Source of the DNA: Planctomicrobium sp. | Lineage (GTDB): Bacteria > Planctomycetota > Planctomycetia > Planctomycetales > Planctomycetaceae | DNA length: 10,124 bases | Direction of reading: 5' to 3' | Assembly (NCBI GenBank): GCA_029259835.1 | Contig: JAJDEL010000310.1 | Location: 1 to 10,124, forward strand | In this document: piece by piece, positions 1 to 7,169 of the stretch | How the letters are laid out: each line of letters starts with the position of its first letter | Numbering within the stretch: position 1 is the first letter of the stretch | The notes under the pieces: model-generated | Told to the model about the DNA's origin: nothing | The model's database searches: none | The model's input: the letters and a program-made list of their open reading frames with translations, nothing else | Position numbers and translations under genes: made by a program

Positions 1-2
1 AT

Positions 3-1787
3 GTTACACCGTCTCCTTCCCCATTGCATCTGCTGAAAAATGGGAACCGGCACAAACCGAAAGAAGAAATCGTGCCGGCATCACTGACTCTCTTCCCGGA
101 TCGTTTCGTTACGTTTGATACACCACCCGAAGAAGCCAAAACTACACGACGAAGATCGCAACTCGCACGATGGATTGCCGCTAAAGATAACCCGTTGACT
201 GCACGCGTGATCGTCAACCGGATTTGGCAAGGATACTTTGGCAGCGGAATTGTTCGTTCGGCTAACAACTTCGGTTTCACTGGAGATCAACCATCGCACC
301 CGGAACTTCTTGACTGGCTCGCATCTGAACTTGTTGATCACGACTGGAGTTTGAAACATATTCATCGGCTAATTTTGACTTCAAAGACATATCGTCAATC
401 CGCAATCCACCCAGAGTACGCCGCTTATGCCGAACAGGATTTTGTCAATCGTTTTCTCTGGCGATTCAATCGTCGCCGTTTGGATGCCGAATCACTTCGA
501 GACGCGATGTTGACCAGTTCCGGTGAACTCGATCTCCGGCAAGGTGGACCGAGTTTCAAACCAACGATTCAAGCAGAAGCCCTCGAAGGGCTGTCGAAAA
601 AAGGGGCTGCGTGGACAGCTTCTCCCGAAGCAGAGCAGCGTCGCCGCAGTCTATATATCTATAGCCAGCGAAGCCTGCTGGTCCCAATGATGACGACGTT
701 CGACCTTTGTGACAGCACGATTCCGAATGCAAAACGTGACTCGACAACTGTCGCACCACAGGCGTTGACGCTACTCAACAATGCTTTTATTCATGATCGT
801 TCCAAGCATTTGGCAGCCAATGCTGTGGAACAGTCGAACTCAATTTCAGATCGCATCCAGCAAATCTGGGTTTCTATTCTCGGTCGCCGCGCGACGGAAG
901 CTGAATTCAATAGCGGGTTGGCTCACGTTCGACGGCAACAAAGCCGCTTCGAGAAATCAATCCTTGAATCTGAAATTGACGCGAAGGAAAACTCAATTGT
1001 AGATGCAAAGAAACTTGAATCGGCACTCGTTCTTAATCTTGATGCGAACTATGGAGTTCAAACCAATGATCAAGGGCAGTTGATTCGCTGGAAAGATCAA
1101 AGCTCCCAACAGCACGGGGCTGAGCAGGCAGTCGAGGCGTCTCGTCCCCAACTCATGGCAGATGTCATCAACTCACACGCTGCAATTAAGTTCGACGGAA
1201 ACCGCCGCTTCCTTCAAATCAAAGGCCAGCTATTGAACGATGCGGCTTGCACGATATTTGTAGTCGCCACTGATGAGGGGCGGCCAGGACACCGCGAGCT
1301 GATTTCAAACTGGAGCCGCAAGCACACAAACATCGGAACGTCTCTCTTCCTCGGGATGACCGGAGAAGACAAAATTCGCTGGAGCGATGCGATCTCCAAT
1401 GTGGGACAAATTATAAACCGCAACCAACCATTCATTCTCACAGCCTCGAACGGTGCGGCTGGAGCCGCGGTGTTCCAGAATCAAAACCAACTCGTTTCCA
1501 TGGACACCCAACTTCCATCGCGTCGAGTCGATACTCCATGGGTCATTGGTCAACAGGGAGATATCGATGGAGAATACTGGCACGGACTGATCGCGAAAGT
1601 TCTGGTCTACGACCGAGAGCTGACGCCCAATGAACGATTACTCGTCTGGCAGCAACTGTCGGAAACCTATTCTATCCGTTTTACGACACCGAAAAACACC
1701 GACGAAAAACCAGATACTGAAACGCTAGCTCTGGCGTCATTATGTATTGTTCTCTTCAACTCAAATGAGTTTATGTATGTCGACTAA
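3..1787 (+). CDS. DUF1553 (PSD1) protein with an inserted LamG-like domain, 5' partial
   Basis: This is the C-terminal part of a planctomycetal PSD1/DUF1553 protein. The reading frame is open to the left edge, so the true start lies outside the window; a TTG at 24 is only an in-frame codon. In this family, cytochrome-c-like and DUF1549 domains usually precede DUF1553 and would lie upstream. DUF1553 hallmarks are visible: the stretch around nt 165-245 (LARWIAAKDNPLTARVIVNR), the RRLDAESLRDAML segment near nt 475-510, and the RRSLYIYSQRS...PQALTLLNN block at nt 640-783. At about nt 1020-1680 comes a beta-rich stretch with LamG/concanavalin-A-like features: LNLDANYG, FDGNRRFLQI, ACTIFVVA, WHGLIAKVLVYDRELTPNER. 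The canonical DUF1553 ending, ALASLCIVLFNSNEFMYVD, then resumes at nt 1728-1784. The LamG segment therefore sits inside the DUF1553 fold. The biochemical role of the family is not established; a surface redox or polymer-binding function is an inference. The stop nearly touches the downstream DUF1501 gene. Confidence 0.9.
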   Translation, partial: VTPSPSPLHLLKNGNRHKPKEEIVPASLTLFPDRFVTFDTPPEEAKTTRRRSQLARWIAAKDNPLTARVIVNRIWQGYFGSGIVRSANNFGFTGDQPSHPELLDWLASELVDHDWSLKHIHRLILTSKTYRQSAIHPEYAAYAEQDFVNRFLWRFNRRRLDAESLRDAMLTSSGELDLRQGGPSFKPTIQAEALEGLSKKGAAWTASPEAEQRRRSLYIYSQRSLLVPMMTTFDLCDSTIPNAKRDSTTVAPQALTLLNNAFIHDRSKHLAANAVEQSNSISDRIQQIWVSILGRRATEAEFNSGLAHVRRQQSRFEKSILESEIDAKENSIVDAKKLESALVLNLDANYGVQTNDQGQLIRWKDQSSQQHGAEQAVEASRPQLMADVINSHAAIKFDGNRRFLQIKGQLLNDAACTIFVVATDEGRPGHRELISNWSRKHTNIGTSLFLGMTGEDKIRWSDAISNVGQIINRNQPFILTASNGAAGAAVFQNQNQLVSMDTQLPSRRVDTPWVIGQQGDIDGEYWHGLIAKVLVYDRELTPNERLLVWQQLSETYSIRFTTPKNTDEKPDTETLALASLCIVLFNSNEFMYVD

Positions 1788-1788
1788 C

Positions 1789-3249
1789 ATGGCCAATCAA
1801 TCTCAAGTTCAGTCAGCTTCTCAACTCTATCCATGCGGGAAGACTCGTCGGGAATTCACCTGGGAAATGGGTGGAGGTTTCGCCGGTTTAGCCCTGACGT
1901 CTTTGCTGAGTAACAATTCATTCTTCACCAATACCGCTCAAGCGGCTCAGCAAGATCAACTGCGGCAGCATGTTGCCAAAGCAAAATCGTGTATTTTTTT
2001 AATGATGAACGGGGCGCCAAGCCAAGTCGATACCTTCGACTACAAATCAGAGCTCGAAAAGTACGCCGGCAAGTCCCTCCCGGAAGATAAAGAATTCATC
2101 AATTCAGGCGGACGCAAAAAAGGGTTCCTCACACCGGCGTGGCGACCATTCCGTCCAGGCGGTGAGAGCGGGCTGCTCGTTTCCGATTATTTTCCGAACG
2201 TTCGTAAACATGCCGACAAGTTGGCGGTCATTAACTCTTGCCAGACCGATAGCCACGCCCATGGATCGGCACTCGTCGCCATGAACACTGGGAAGACTTT
2301 AATCGGCAGGCCATCTCTCGGTTCATGGTGTGTGTATGGACTTGGAACCGAAAACGAAAGCCTGCCGGGTTATGTCGTTATCCTCGACAAACGTGGCGGT
2401 CCCATCAGCGGACAGCCGAACTGGTCGAGCGGGTTCATGCCTGCGAATTATCAAGGGACTTTGTTTCGTCCCGTCGGTGATCCGATTCTTGATCTGCGCG
2501 GTCCAAAACACATTTCAAGAGAAGCCCAAAGAGATCAGATTGACCTGCTGCAACAACTCAATCAACAACACCTCTCCAAACGCCCGGGTGGAGATGAACT
2601 CGCGTCGCGAATCTCCAGTTACGAACTCGCTTTTCGAATGCAGGCCGAAGCGCCGGAAACCGTTGATCTTTCACAAGAAACAAACGACACATTGAAAATG
2701 TACGGCGTTGGTCAGCAACCGACTGACGAATTCGGGCGGAATTGTCTTGTTGCGCGGCGTCTGGTCGAACGAGGTGTACGCTTCGTGCAGTTGTACTCCG
2801 GCGGCGGTCACCTCGAAGAGACATGGGACGCACACGAAAGTATCGAAAAGAACCACGGTCGGCACGGCATGGAAGTCGACCAACCGATTGCCGCTCTACT
2901 CACCGATCTCGAAGAACGAGGCTTACTCGATGAAACACTCGTAGTCTGGGGAGGTGAATTTGGACGCATGCCATTCAGCGAAGGCAAAGACGCCCCTGGC
3001 CGCAATCACAACCCGTACGGCTTCACCATGTGGATGGCAGGTGGCGGGGTCAAAGGAGGAATGAGGTATGGCAAGACTGACGAATTTGGTTTCGAAGCAG
3101 TCGAAAACCCGGTTCATCTGCACGATCTACACGCAACAATCTTGCACCTGATGGGTCTTGACCACGAACAACTCAACTACTTCCACCAAGGCCGAAAAGA
3201 AACTTTGACCGACGTCGGCGGTCATGTTGTTCATGACATTATCGCATGA
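1789..3249 (+). CDS. DUF1501 family protein, Tat-exported
   Basis: Complete DUF1501 protein of about 486 residues, the usual partner of DUF1553 in planctomycetes. The family is related to the alkaline phosphatase/sulfatase fold, but its reaction is unknown. The N-terminus carries a twin-arginine motif (TRREF, residues 19-23) followed by a hydrophobic GGGFAGLALTSLL run and a possible AQA cleavage site, so export is likely. Conserved blocks are present in order: FLMMNGAPSQVDTFD, DSHAHG (154-159), RRLVERGVRFVQLY, WGGEFGR (387-393), GRNHNP (404-409) and HDLHATILHLMG (445-456). The His and Asp residues in these blocks are candidate metal ligands by analogy with the fold. ATG 1789 is chosen because it lies 1 nt after the upstream stop and leaves a normal Tat n-region. 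In-frame ATGs at 1765 and 1777, and a TTG at 1747, would overlap the upstream gene. No clear Shine-Dalgarno precedes any of them, which suggests translational coupling. Confidence 0.9.
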   Translation: MANQSQVQSASQLYPCGKTRREFTWEMGGGFAGLALTSLLSNNSFFTNTAQAAQQDQLRQHVAKAKSCIFLMMNGAPSQVDTFDYKSELEKYAGKSLPEDKEFINSGGRKKGFLTPAWRPFRPGGESGLLVSDYFPNVRKHADKLAVINSCQTDSHAHGSALVAMNTGKTLIGRPSLGSWCVYGLGTENESLPGYVVILDKRGGPISGQPNWSSGFMPANYQGTLFRPVGDPILDLRGPKHISREAQRDQIDLLQQLNQQHLSKRPGGDELASRISSYELAFRMQAEAPETVDLSQETNDTLKMYGVGQQPTDEFGRNCLVARRLVERGVRFVQLYSGGGHLEETWDAHESIEKNHGRHGMEVDQPIAALLTDLEERGLLDETLVVWGGEFGRMPFSEGKDAPGRNHNPYGFTMWMAGGGVKGGMRYGKTDEFGFEAVENPVHLHDLHATILHLMGLDHEQLNYFHQGRKETLTDVGGHVVHDIIA

Positions 3250-3270
3250 GACTGTGACAGAGGATAAATT

Positions 3271-4509
3271 TCACACGAGCTTGTTTTGATGTTTCGATGA
3301 CCAGCGGATCCTTGATAGCAGTAGGTTGCCACGGGCGTTTTTGCGGGGCATCCATTCGCCGACGCTGACCCAGGATTCCTCTGAACTTGCATTCGTGACA
3401 TTGAAATTTCCCATCAGTGCGACATCGTCTGGTGCGTTGACTCCATCTCCGACCAGCGAATGAACGACTCGTTCAGTATCGCGAATCAGGCGGCGGCGCT
3501 GAGTGTCAACCTGCGCGATCCAAAGCGGGGAACGCCAGCGCAAGACGTTCGTGTTTGAGGAATCTTTCCGAGTGTACACGAGGAACAGTCCATCGGAATG
3601 AGTCAACCAGTGCTGCTGAGTCGTCGACATGGAAATAGCACTGCCATCGTCCCAGGTCCAGGCTGTTTGCGGTGTGTAGTTCACGCCGTCTGCACTCGTT
3701 GCAACATAACCATTTTCGTCTTCTGCTCGGATTGTCATCCAAAATTGCCCATCGTGCTGACAGACTGATGGTTCCAGTAACCCACGTTTCACTTTCAATT
3801 CGAGCGAGTTTCCCACTTCGGCGATGCGAAGCTGCTCGCCATCGTATTCACAGCGCACCCCAGCAACCATGCGATTCGCTGCCGTGGGACCGAATGTAAA
3901 GGACATGATGATATCGCCGTTGGGCTGAACAATTCGCTGACCGCAATTGTTCGTGTAGATAAACGCTCCGCGCGGATCATTCCACTTCAGGATTTTGCGA
4001 GGCGACCAAGTCCCATCGCTCTGACGAATCGCATAGACCGGATAGCGTGCGAGTTGATCTCCTCTGGCGAATCGTGGTCCACGATAAAAAACGACATGCC
4101 CCATCGCGAGAACTGTATTCGATTGAGGATGATACTGTGGAACAACGTCACAAACTCCAGCCTGTAAACCTTCCTGGTCCTTCACTGGAACGCGACCAAG
4201 TGCATCAATCGGTTGCGGATCAGACCAGGTGACACCGAAGTCATTCGAGGAACTCCACTGGACTGGACCAAAGTAATCCGAGCCACCAATCGACTGAACC
4301 GTCATCAACGCCAGCGGCGATTTCGCCCCGCTGGGAACCATGCAAATTCGTGGATGAAACCACGTCGTGCCGCCGCCGTCGCGGTTTCTCCAAATCGTTT
4401 GCTGAGTAATGGACTCAATAAACGACTCTTTATCCGCTCCCCACGATGGACGCGAAAAAACAGATGCTGCCGAGACAGCAGATGAAGCCAAAAATATTCG
4501 TCGTTGCAT
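3271..4509 (-). CDS. Sialidase/BNR-repeat-like beta-propeller protein, Tat-exported
   Basis: A 412-residue protein with sialidase-type (exo-alpha-sialidase/BNR) features. It starts with QRRIFLASSAVSAAS, a twin-arginine-like signal with likely cleavage near residue 25 (SWGA), so it should act in the periplasm or outside the cell. A good Asp-box (S-x-D-x-G-x-T-W) is present as SNDFGVTW at residues 88-95, and a degenerate one in SADGVNY further on. An Arg-Ile pair after FHP (residues 51-55) and the LEPSV...DGQFWMTIR segment match the arrangement seen in bacterial sialidase-like proteins. True sialidase activity is not assured: many planctomycetal members of this superfamily have unknown substrates, and I cannot confirm the full catalytic set. 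The start follows the stop of the PQQ-propeller gene by 9 nt, so the two are probably co-transcribed. The 3' end converges on the DUF1501 gene. Confidence 0.82.
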   Translation of the reverse strand: MQRRIFLASSAVSAASVFSRPSWGADKESFIESITQQTIWRNRDGGGTTWFHPRICMVPSGAKSPLALMTVQSIGGSDYFGPVQWSSSNDFGVTWSDPQPIDALGRVPVKDQEGLQAGVCDVVPQYHPQSNTVLAMGHVVFYRGPRFARGDQLARYPVYAIRQSDGTWSPRKILKWNDPRGAFIYTNNCGQRIVQPNGDIIMSFTFGPTAANRMVAGVRCEYDGEQLRIAEVGNSLELKVKRGLLEPSVCQHDGQFWMTIRAEDENGYVATSADGVNYTPQTAWTWDDGSAISMSTTQQHWLTHSDGLFLVYTRKDSSNTNVLRWRSPLWIAQVDTQRRRLIRDTERVVHSLVGDGVNAPDDVALMGNFNVTNASSEESWVSVGEWMPRKNARGNLLLSRIRWSSKHQNKLV

Positions 4510-4518
4510 GTTGGATTC

Positions 4519-5823
4519 TCAGTTGTTTTCAGGGTTGTCAGTGCCGCCGATGGACATCAGGTGTGAAAACGTTCGCAGGTACATTTGCCCATTTGCGACG
4601 GCAGGCGTGGCTCGTGTTGCTTCACCCAGGTCAACGCGGGCGAGTTCTTTGTATGTTCGTCCTGATTGAATGACAACGCAAATCCCGTCCGCGTCGACGC
4701 AGTAAATCTTTCCATTCACACAGATCGGTGAACTGAAATAGTTCCCGCCAATCCGCTTCTGCCATACTTTGTCTCCCGTCGCAATCTTGTAGCAAGTGCA
4801 AATCCCTTTGTCTGCCCAGGCGTAAAGCAGACCTTCGTAGGCCAGCAGCGTCGGAATATGCGGCACGGAACTATTGTCGACACGGAAGACTTCTTCCGCG
4901 GTTTCCGATTGTGGTTTGAGGACAACCAGATGCTTCGGGTTGCTTACGAACGCACAGTTTGCCATGACCAAATCATCGTAAACAATCGGCGAAGCGACAG
5001 CGCGTTGACCTTTATTGACGTCGAAACTTTCGATCTCCCAGGCCATTTTCCCGGTCTGAGCATTGATGGCTGTGATTCCAATTGGCCAGGCAACAAAGAT
5101 GAGTAGGTCAGGATTCGACTCAGACGCATAGACACACGGAGTTGAGAAGTTCAATCGTCCGCCTGGACGTGGAAACTCCCAAGCCATCTCACCTGTCTTG
5201 CGATTCAAAGCGATCAACGAACTTTTCTTTGCTGTATCGTTTGCGATGACTAACAGGTCGCCATGAATGATTGGCGACGTTCCGAATCCATGCCCACCCA
5301 TCACTTGACCAAGGTTTCTCGCTTCCCAGGCAATCTCCCCAGCGTGCGTCAGCGAGATGATGACCAACTCCTCCGGCGTTCCCCAGGAGATGTAAACACG
5401 CTCCTCATCAACGCACGGAGTCGACGTCGCAAAGCTGTTGAACTTGTGCGCCTTATGGCTTGTCGATTCAAATTCCTTCGACCAATGCAGCTCTCCGGTT
5501 TCCGTTGACCGACACTGCACCAGCCGCGTTTCCCCCTTATCTATCGCACAATTGACAAACAACTTCTCTCCCCAAACGACCGGCGACCCATGCCCGACTC
5601 CAGGCAGTTTGACCTTCCAGTTGTAGTCCTCATCCGTCCATGACACCGGCACCGTCGTCGCCGCACTTACCCCTGCCCCATTCGTCCCACGAAACCGAGG
5701 CCAGTTTTCTGCTTGAACGTTTGTTGCCAGAGTTGTGAGAAGGAGCAGAACACAATGTCCAGCTCGAACTTTAAGTTCAGAAATTTGTAGCGTCATCAAT
5801 TGCTGCCTACGGGATATGGTCAT
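4519..5823 (-). CDS. Secreted PQQ-like (BamB-type) beta-propeller repeat protein
   Basis: A 434-residue protein made of repeated propeller blades of the PQQ/BamB type. Blade signatures recur as a Gly-containing turn followed by Trp: STETGELHWSKE, RKTGEMAWEF, NAQTGKMAWEI and IATGDKVWQKR. Intervening strands of the SPIxxxDxLxxxx kind are also present (SPVVWGEKLFV, SPIIHGDLLVIA, SPIVYDDLVMA, SPICVNGKIYCV). The mature protein opens with NWPRFRGTNGAG, a very common start for planctomycetal members. A Sec signal is present (GHCVLLLLTTLATNVQA, cleavage before ENW). The start is uncertain: ATG 5823 gives a long n-region, while ATG 5796 (MTLQISELK) gives a more normal signal peptide; neither has an obvious Shine-Dalgarno. 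PQQ binding itself cannot be shown; many such proteins are scaffolds or of unknown function. It lies just upstream of the sialidase-like gene in the same direction. Confidence 0.88.
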   Translation of the reverse strand: MTISRRQQLMTLQISELKVRAGHCVLLLLTTLATNVQAENWPRFRGTNGAGVSAATTVPVSWTDEDYNWKVKLPGVGHGSPVVWGEKLFVNCAIDKGETRLVQCRSTETGELHWSKEFESTSHKAHKFNSFATSTPCVDEERVYISWGTPEELVIISLTHAGEIAWEARNLGQVMGGHGFGTSPIIHGDLLVIANDTAKKSSLIALNRKTGEMAWEFPRPGGRLNFSTPCVYASESNPDLLIFVAWPIGITAINAQTGKMAWEIESFDVNKGQRAVASPIVYDDLVMANCAFVSNPKHLVVLKPQSETAEEVFRVDNSSVPHIPTLLAYEGLLYAWADKGICTCYKIATGDKVWQKRIGGNYFSSPICVNGKIYCVDADGICVVIQSGRTYKELARVDLGEATRATPAVANGQMYLRTFSHLMSIGGTDNPENN

Positions 5824-5891
5824 TCGGCGAATCAGGATTGCTTAGCTTCGCGAAATTCGCAGCTGGCATCAATGAGAGCGGACTTTTCAAA

Positions 5892-6881
5892 TCACCAAAC
5901 TTTTGGGTTTCCCGGTCCAATGAACTGATCGGGGAATTCGTGGGTTAAGCTCAAGAACTCCTCTTCCAACATTGAAGATGGAACCTCTTCGTTAAAGAAG
6001 ATGTGGTTTTCATGCGAGTGTAGTAGCACTTTCCTAGCGTTACTGTATGAAATCTCGACGTCGTTCATCCAGATTTTCCGACAACGTTTCGGAGTGCAAA
6101 TGTAATCAACCAATTTCGAATTACAGCGGCAATCCCACAGCCTTACTGTCATATTCGGGGAATTCATGAATGGCAAAAGCGCCAATGCCGACTCTGAACT
6201 TCCTGCACCATCAAACCAAACTGACCGGAGATTGAGATCGACCTGTTCAATATTTTCAAAGTGAACAGGTAAGCGACACTCCCTTATATCGATCGACTTC
6301 AAATTCGGAAGCTGAAGCACAGACTCAATTGTCGATTGATCTACTTCCATCTGAGTGAAAGAAACATTCGAGGCCACCATTGATTCAATGAAAAATCCGG
6401 GAGGAACATCGCATTCAAGTAAAGAGATCGACCACAGTCTTTGAAGAGATTTGGATCCACAAAGATGTTCGAGACCATCGACGTTCGACAAAATGACAAA
6501 ACCTACCAGATAATTTGCAGATTCAATCAGTTTCACGCGGCGTTTGTTGATCATACAATCCTGGAGACAGAAAGACGTCACTATCTCTCGGGTCGCAAAT
6601 CTGTCAATGAAAGGGACATACCCAGCCCAGGTTGGTAAGCACTGAACTTGTTCGATTCCAACAACATAGCCAAAAAAATTTATAGAATCTAAATTATAAC
6701 GTTCATTATTTAATTTAACCCAGTGAACCAACTGCGATTCCAGGTGAATGCGACGAGCGACGAATGAAGAGACGACCAGCGCACTCACGCAAATGGTGAC
6801 GAACATAATAATCAGCAGGCGGAGTAAGACACGCCGCTGTCTCAGCTCGCTCTTGCCAACCAATTCATTGCTATCTGACAT
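5892..6881 (-). CDS. Unrecognised membrane-anchored protein, weak leucine-rich-repeat character
   Basis: A 329-residue protein I do not recognise as a named family. It has a short basic N-terminus (SELRQRRVLLR) followed by one hydrophobic segment at about residues 18-41 (LLRLLIIMFVTICVSALVV), which predicts a single-pass membrane anchor with the rest outside the cytoplasm. The body contains irregular leucine-rich stretches, for example LQRLWSISLLECDVP, LPNLKSIDIRECRLP, VDLNLRSVWFDGAG and KIWMNDVEIS. These resemble degenerate LRR units found in many planctomycetal membrane proteins of similar layout, so a protein-binding role is possible but inferred. It is rich in Cys (for example CLQDC, WDCRC, CTPKRC). 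ATG 6881 is preceded by GAGAG about 4-8 nt upstream, a plausible ribosome site. The gene lies 68 nt upstream of the PQQ-propeller gene on the same strand; co-transcription is possible. One stretch (6661-6720) is markedly AT-rich. Confidence 0.75.
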   Translation of the reverse strand: MSDSNELVGKSELRQRRVLLRLLIIMFVTICVSALVVSSFVARRIHLESQLVHWVKLNNERYNLDSINFFGYVVGIEQVQCLPTWAGYVPFIDRFATREIVTSFCLQDCMINKRRVKLIESANYLVGFVILSNVDGLEHLCGSKSLQRLWSISLLECDVPPGFFIESMVASNVSFTQMEVDQSTIESVLQLPNLKSIDIRECRLPVHFENIEQVDLNLRSVWFDGAGSSESALALLPFMNSPNMTVRLWDCRCNSKLVDYICTPKRCRKIWMNDVEISYSNARKVLLHSHENHIFFNEEVPSSMLEEEFLSLTHEFPDQFIGPGNPKVW

Positions 6882-7169
6882 TGTTCTCTCGACCCAAAAT
6901 TGTCTGACTGAGTAGATTGCATATTTCTGAATTCAGTGTCTTACAGAGGAACGTTTTTGCAGATTTCTGGATCAAATTATTTCTTGTGTCGCTGATTTTG
7001 ATAGACATGAATTGTCGAGACATCCAACTCGTGCTGAGCCGATACGCTTCGGTTAATAGAACCAGCGAAGAGATTTCTGTATTCTACGTAGCGAATGTGA
7101 ACTATAGCGCTGCTTTGTTCAATTCTCGCGTAGTTTCGTTTAGTTCGCCAATTGCAAGAGGAAATCCCC
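6882..7169. promoter_or_regulatory. Divergent intergenic region, probable promoters for both flanking genes
   Basis: This 288-nt gap separates the minus-strand membrane protein gene from the plus-strand oxidoreductase gene, so both must be transcribed outward from it or near it. I find no convincing -35/-10 pair on either strand. Two perfect palindromes stand out: CTGAATTCAG at 6927-6936 and CTACGTAG at 7084-7091. There is also a small TGTC/GACA inverted repeat at 7013-7022. Any of these could be a regulator site or chance. An open frame crossing the region on the plus strand (6917-7210) has no family features and overlaps the oxidoreductase start, so it is not called. Confidence 0.35.
7156..7161 (+). 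promoter_or_regulatory. Ribosome binding site that fixes the oxidoreductase start
   Basis: AAGAGG lies 8 nt before ATG 7170. It supports that ATG over the in-frame TTG at 7152, which lies upstream of the motif. Starting at 7170 also puts the twin-arginine motif at a normal distance from the N-terminus. Confidence 0.65.

Noticed and set aside
3253..3275. TGTGA...TCACA inverted repeat between the convergent genes, considered as a CRP-like site or terminator
   Set aside because: The half-sites are 13 nt apart rather than 6, the stem is only 5 bp with no T-run, and it lies between two 3' ends where an activator site makes little sense.
5895..5906. CCAAA/TTTGG palindrome near the 3' end of the membrane protein gene
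   Set aside because: It lies within the final codons of that gene, has almost no loop and no T-run, and is better explained as coding sequence.
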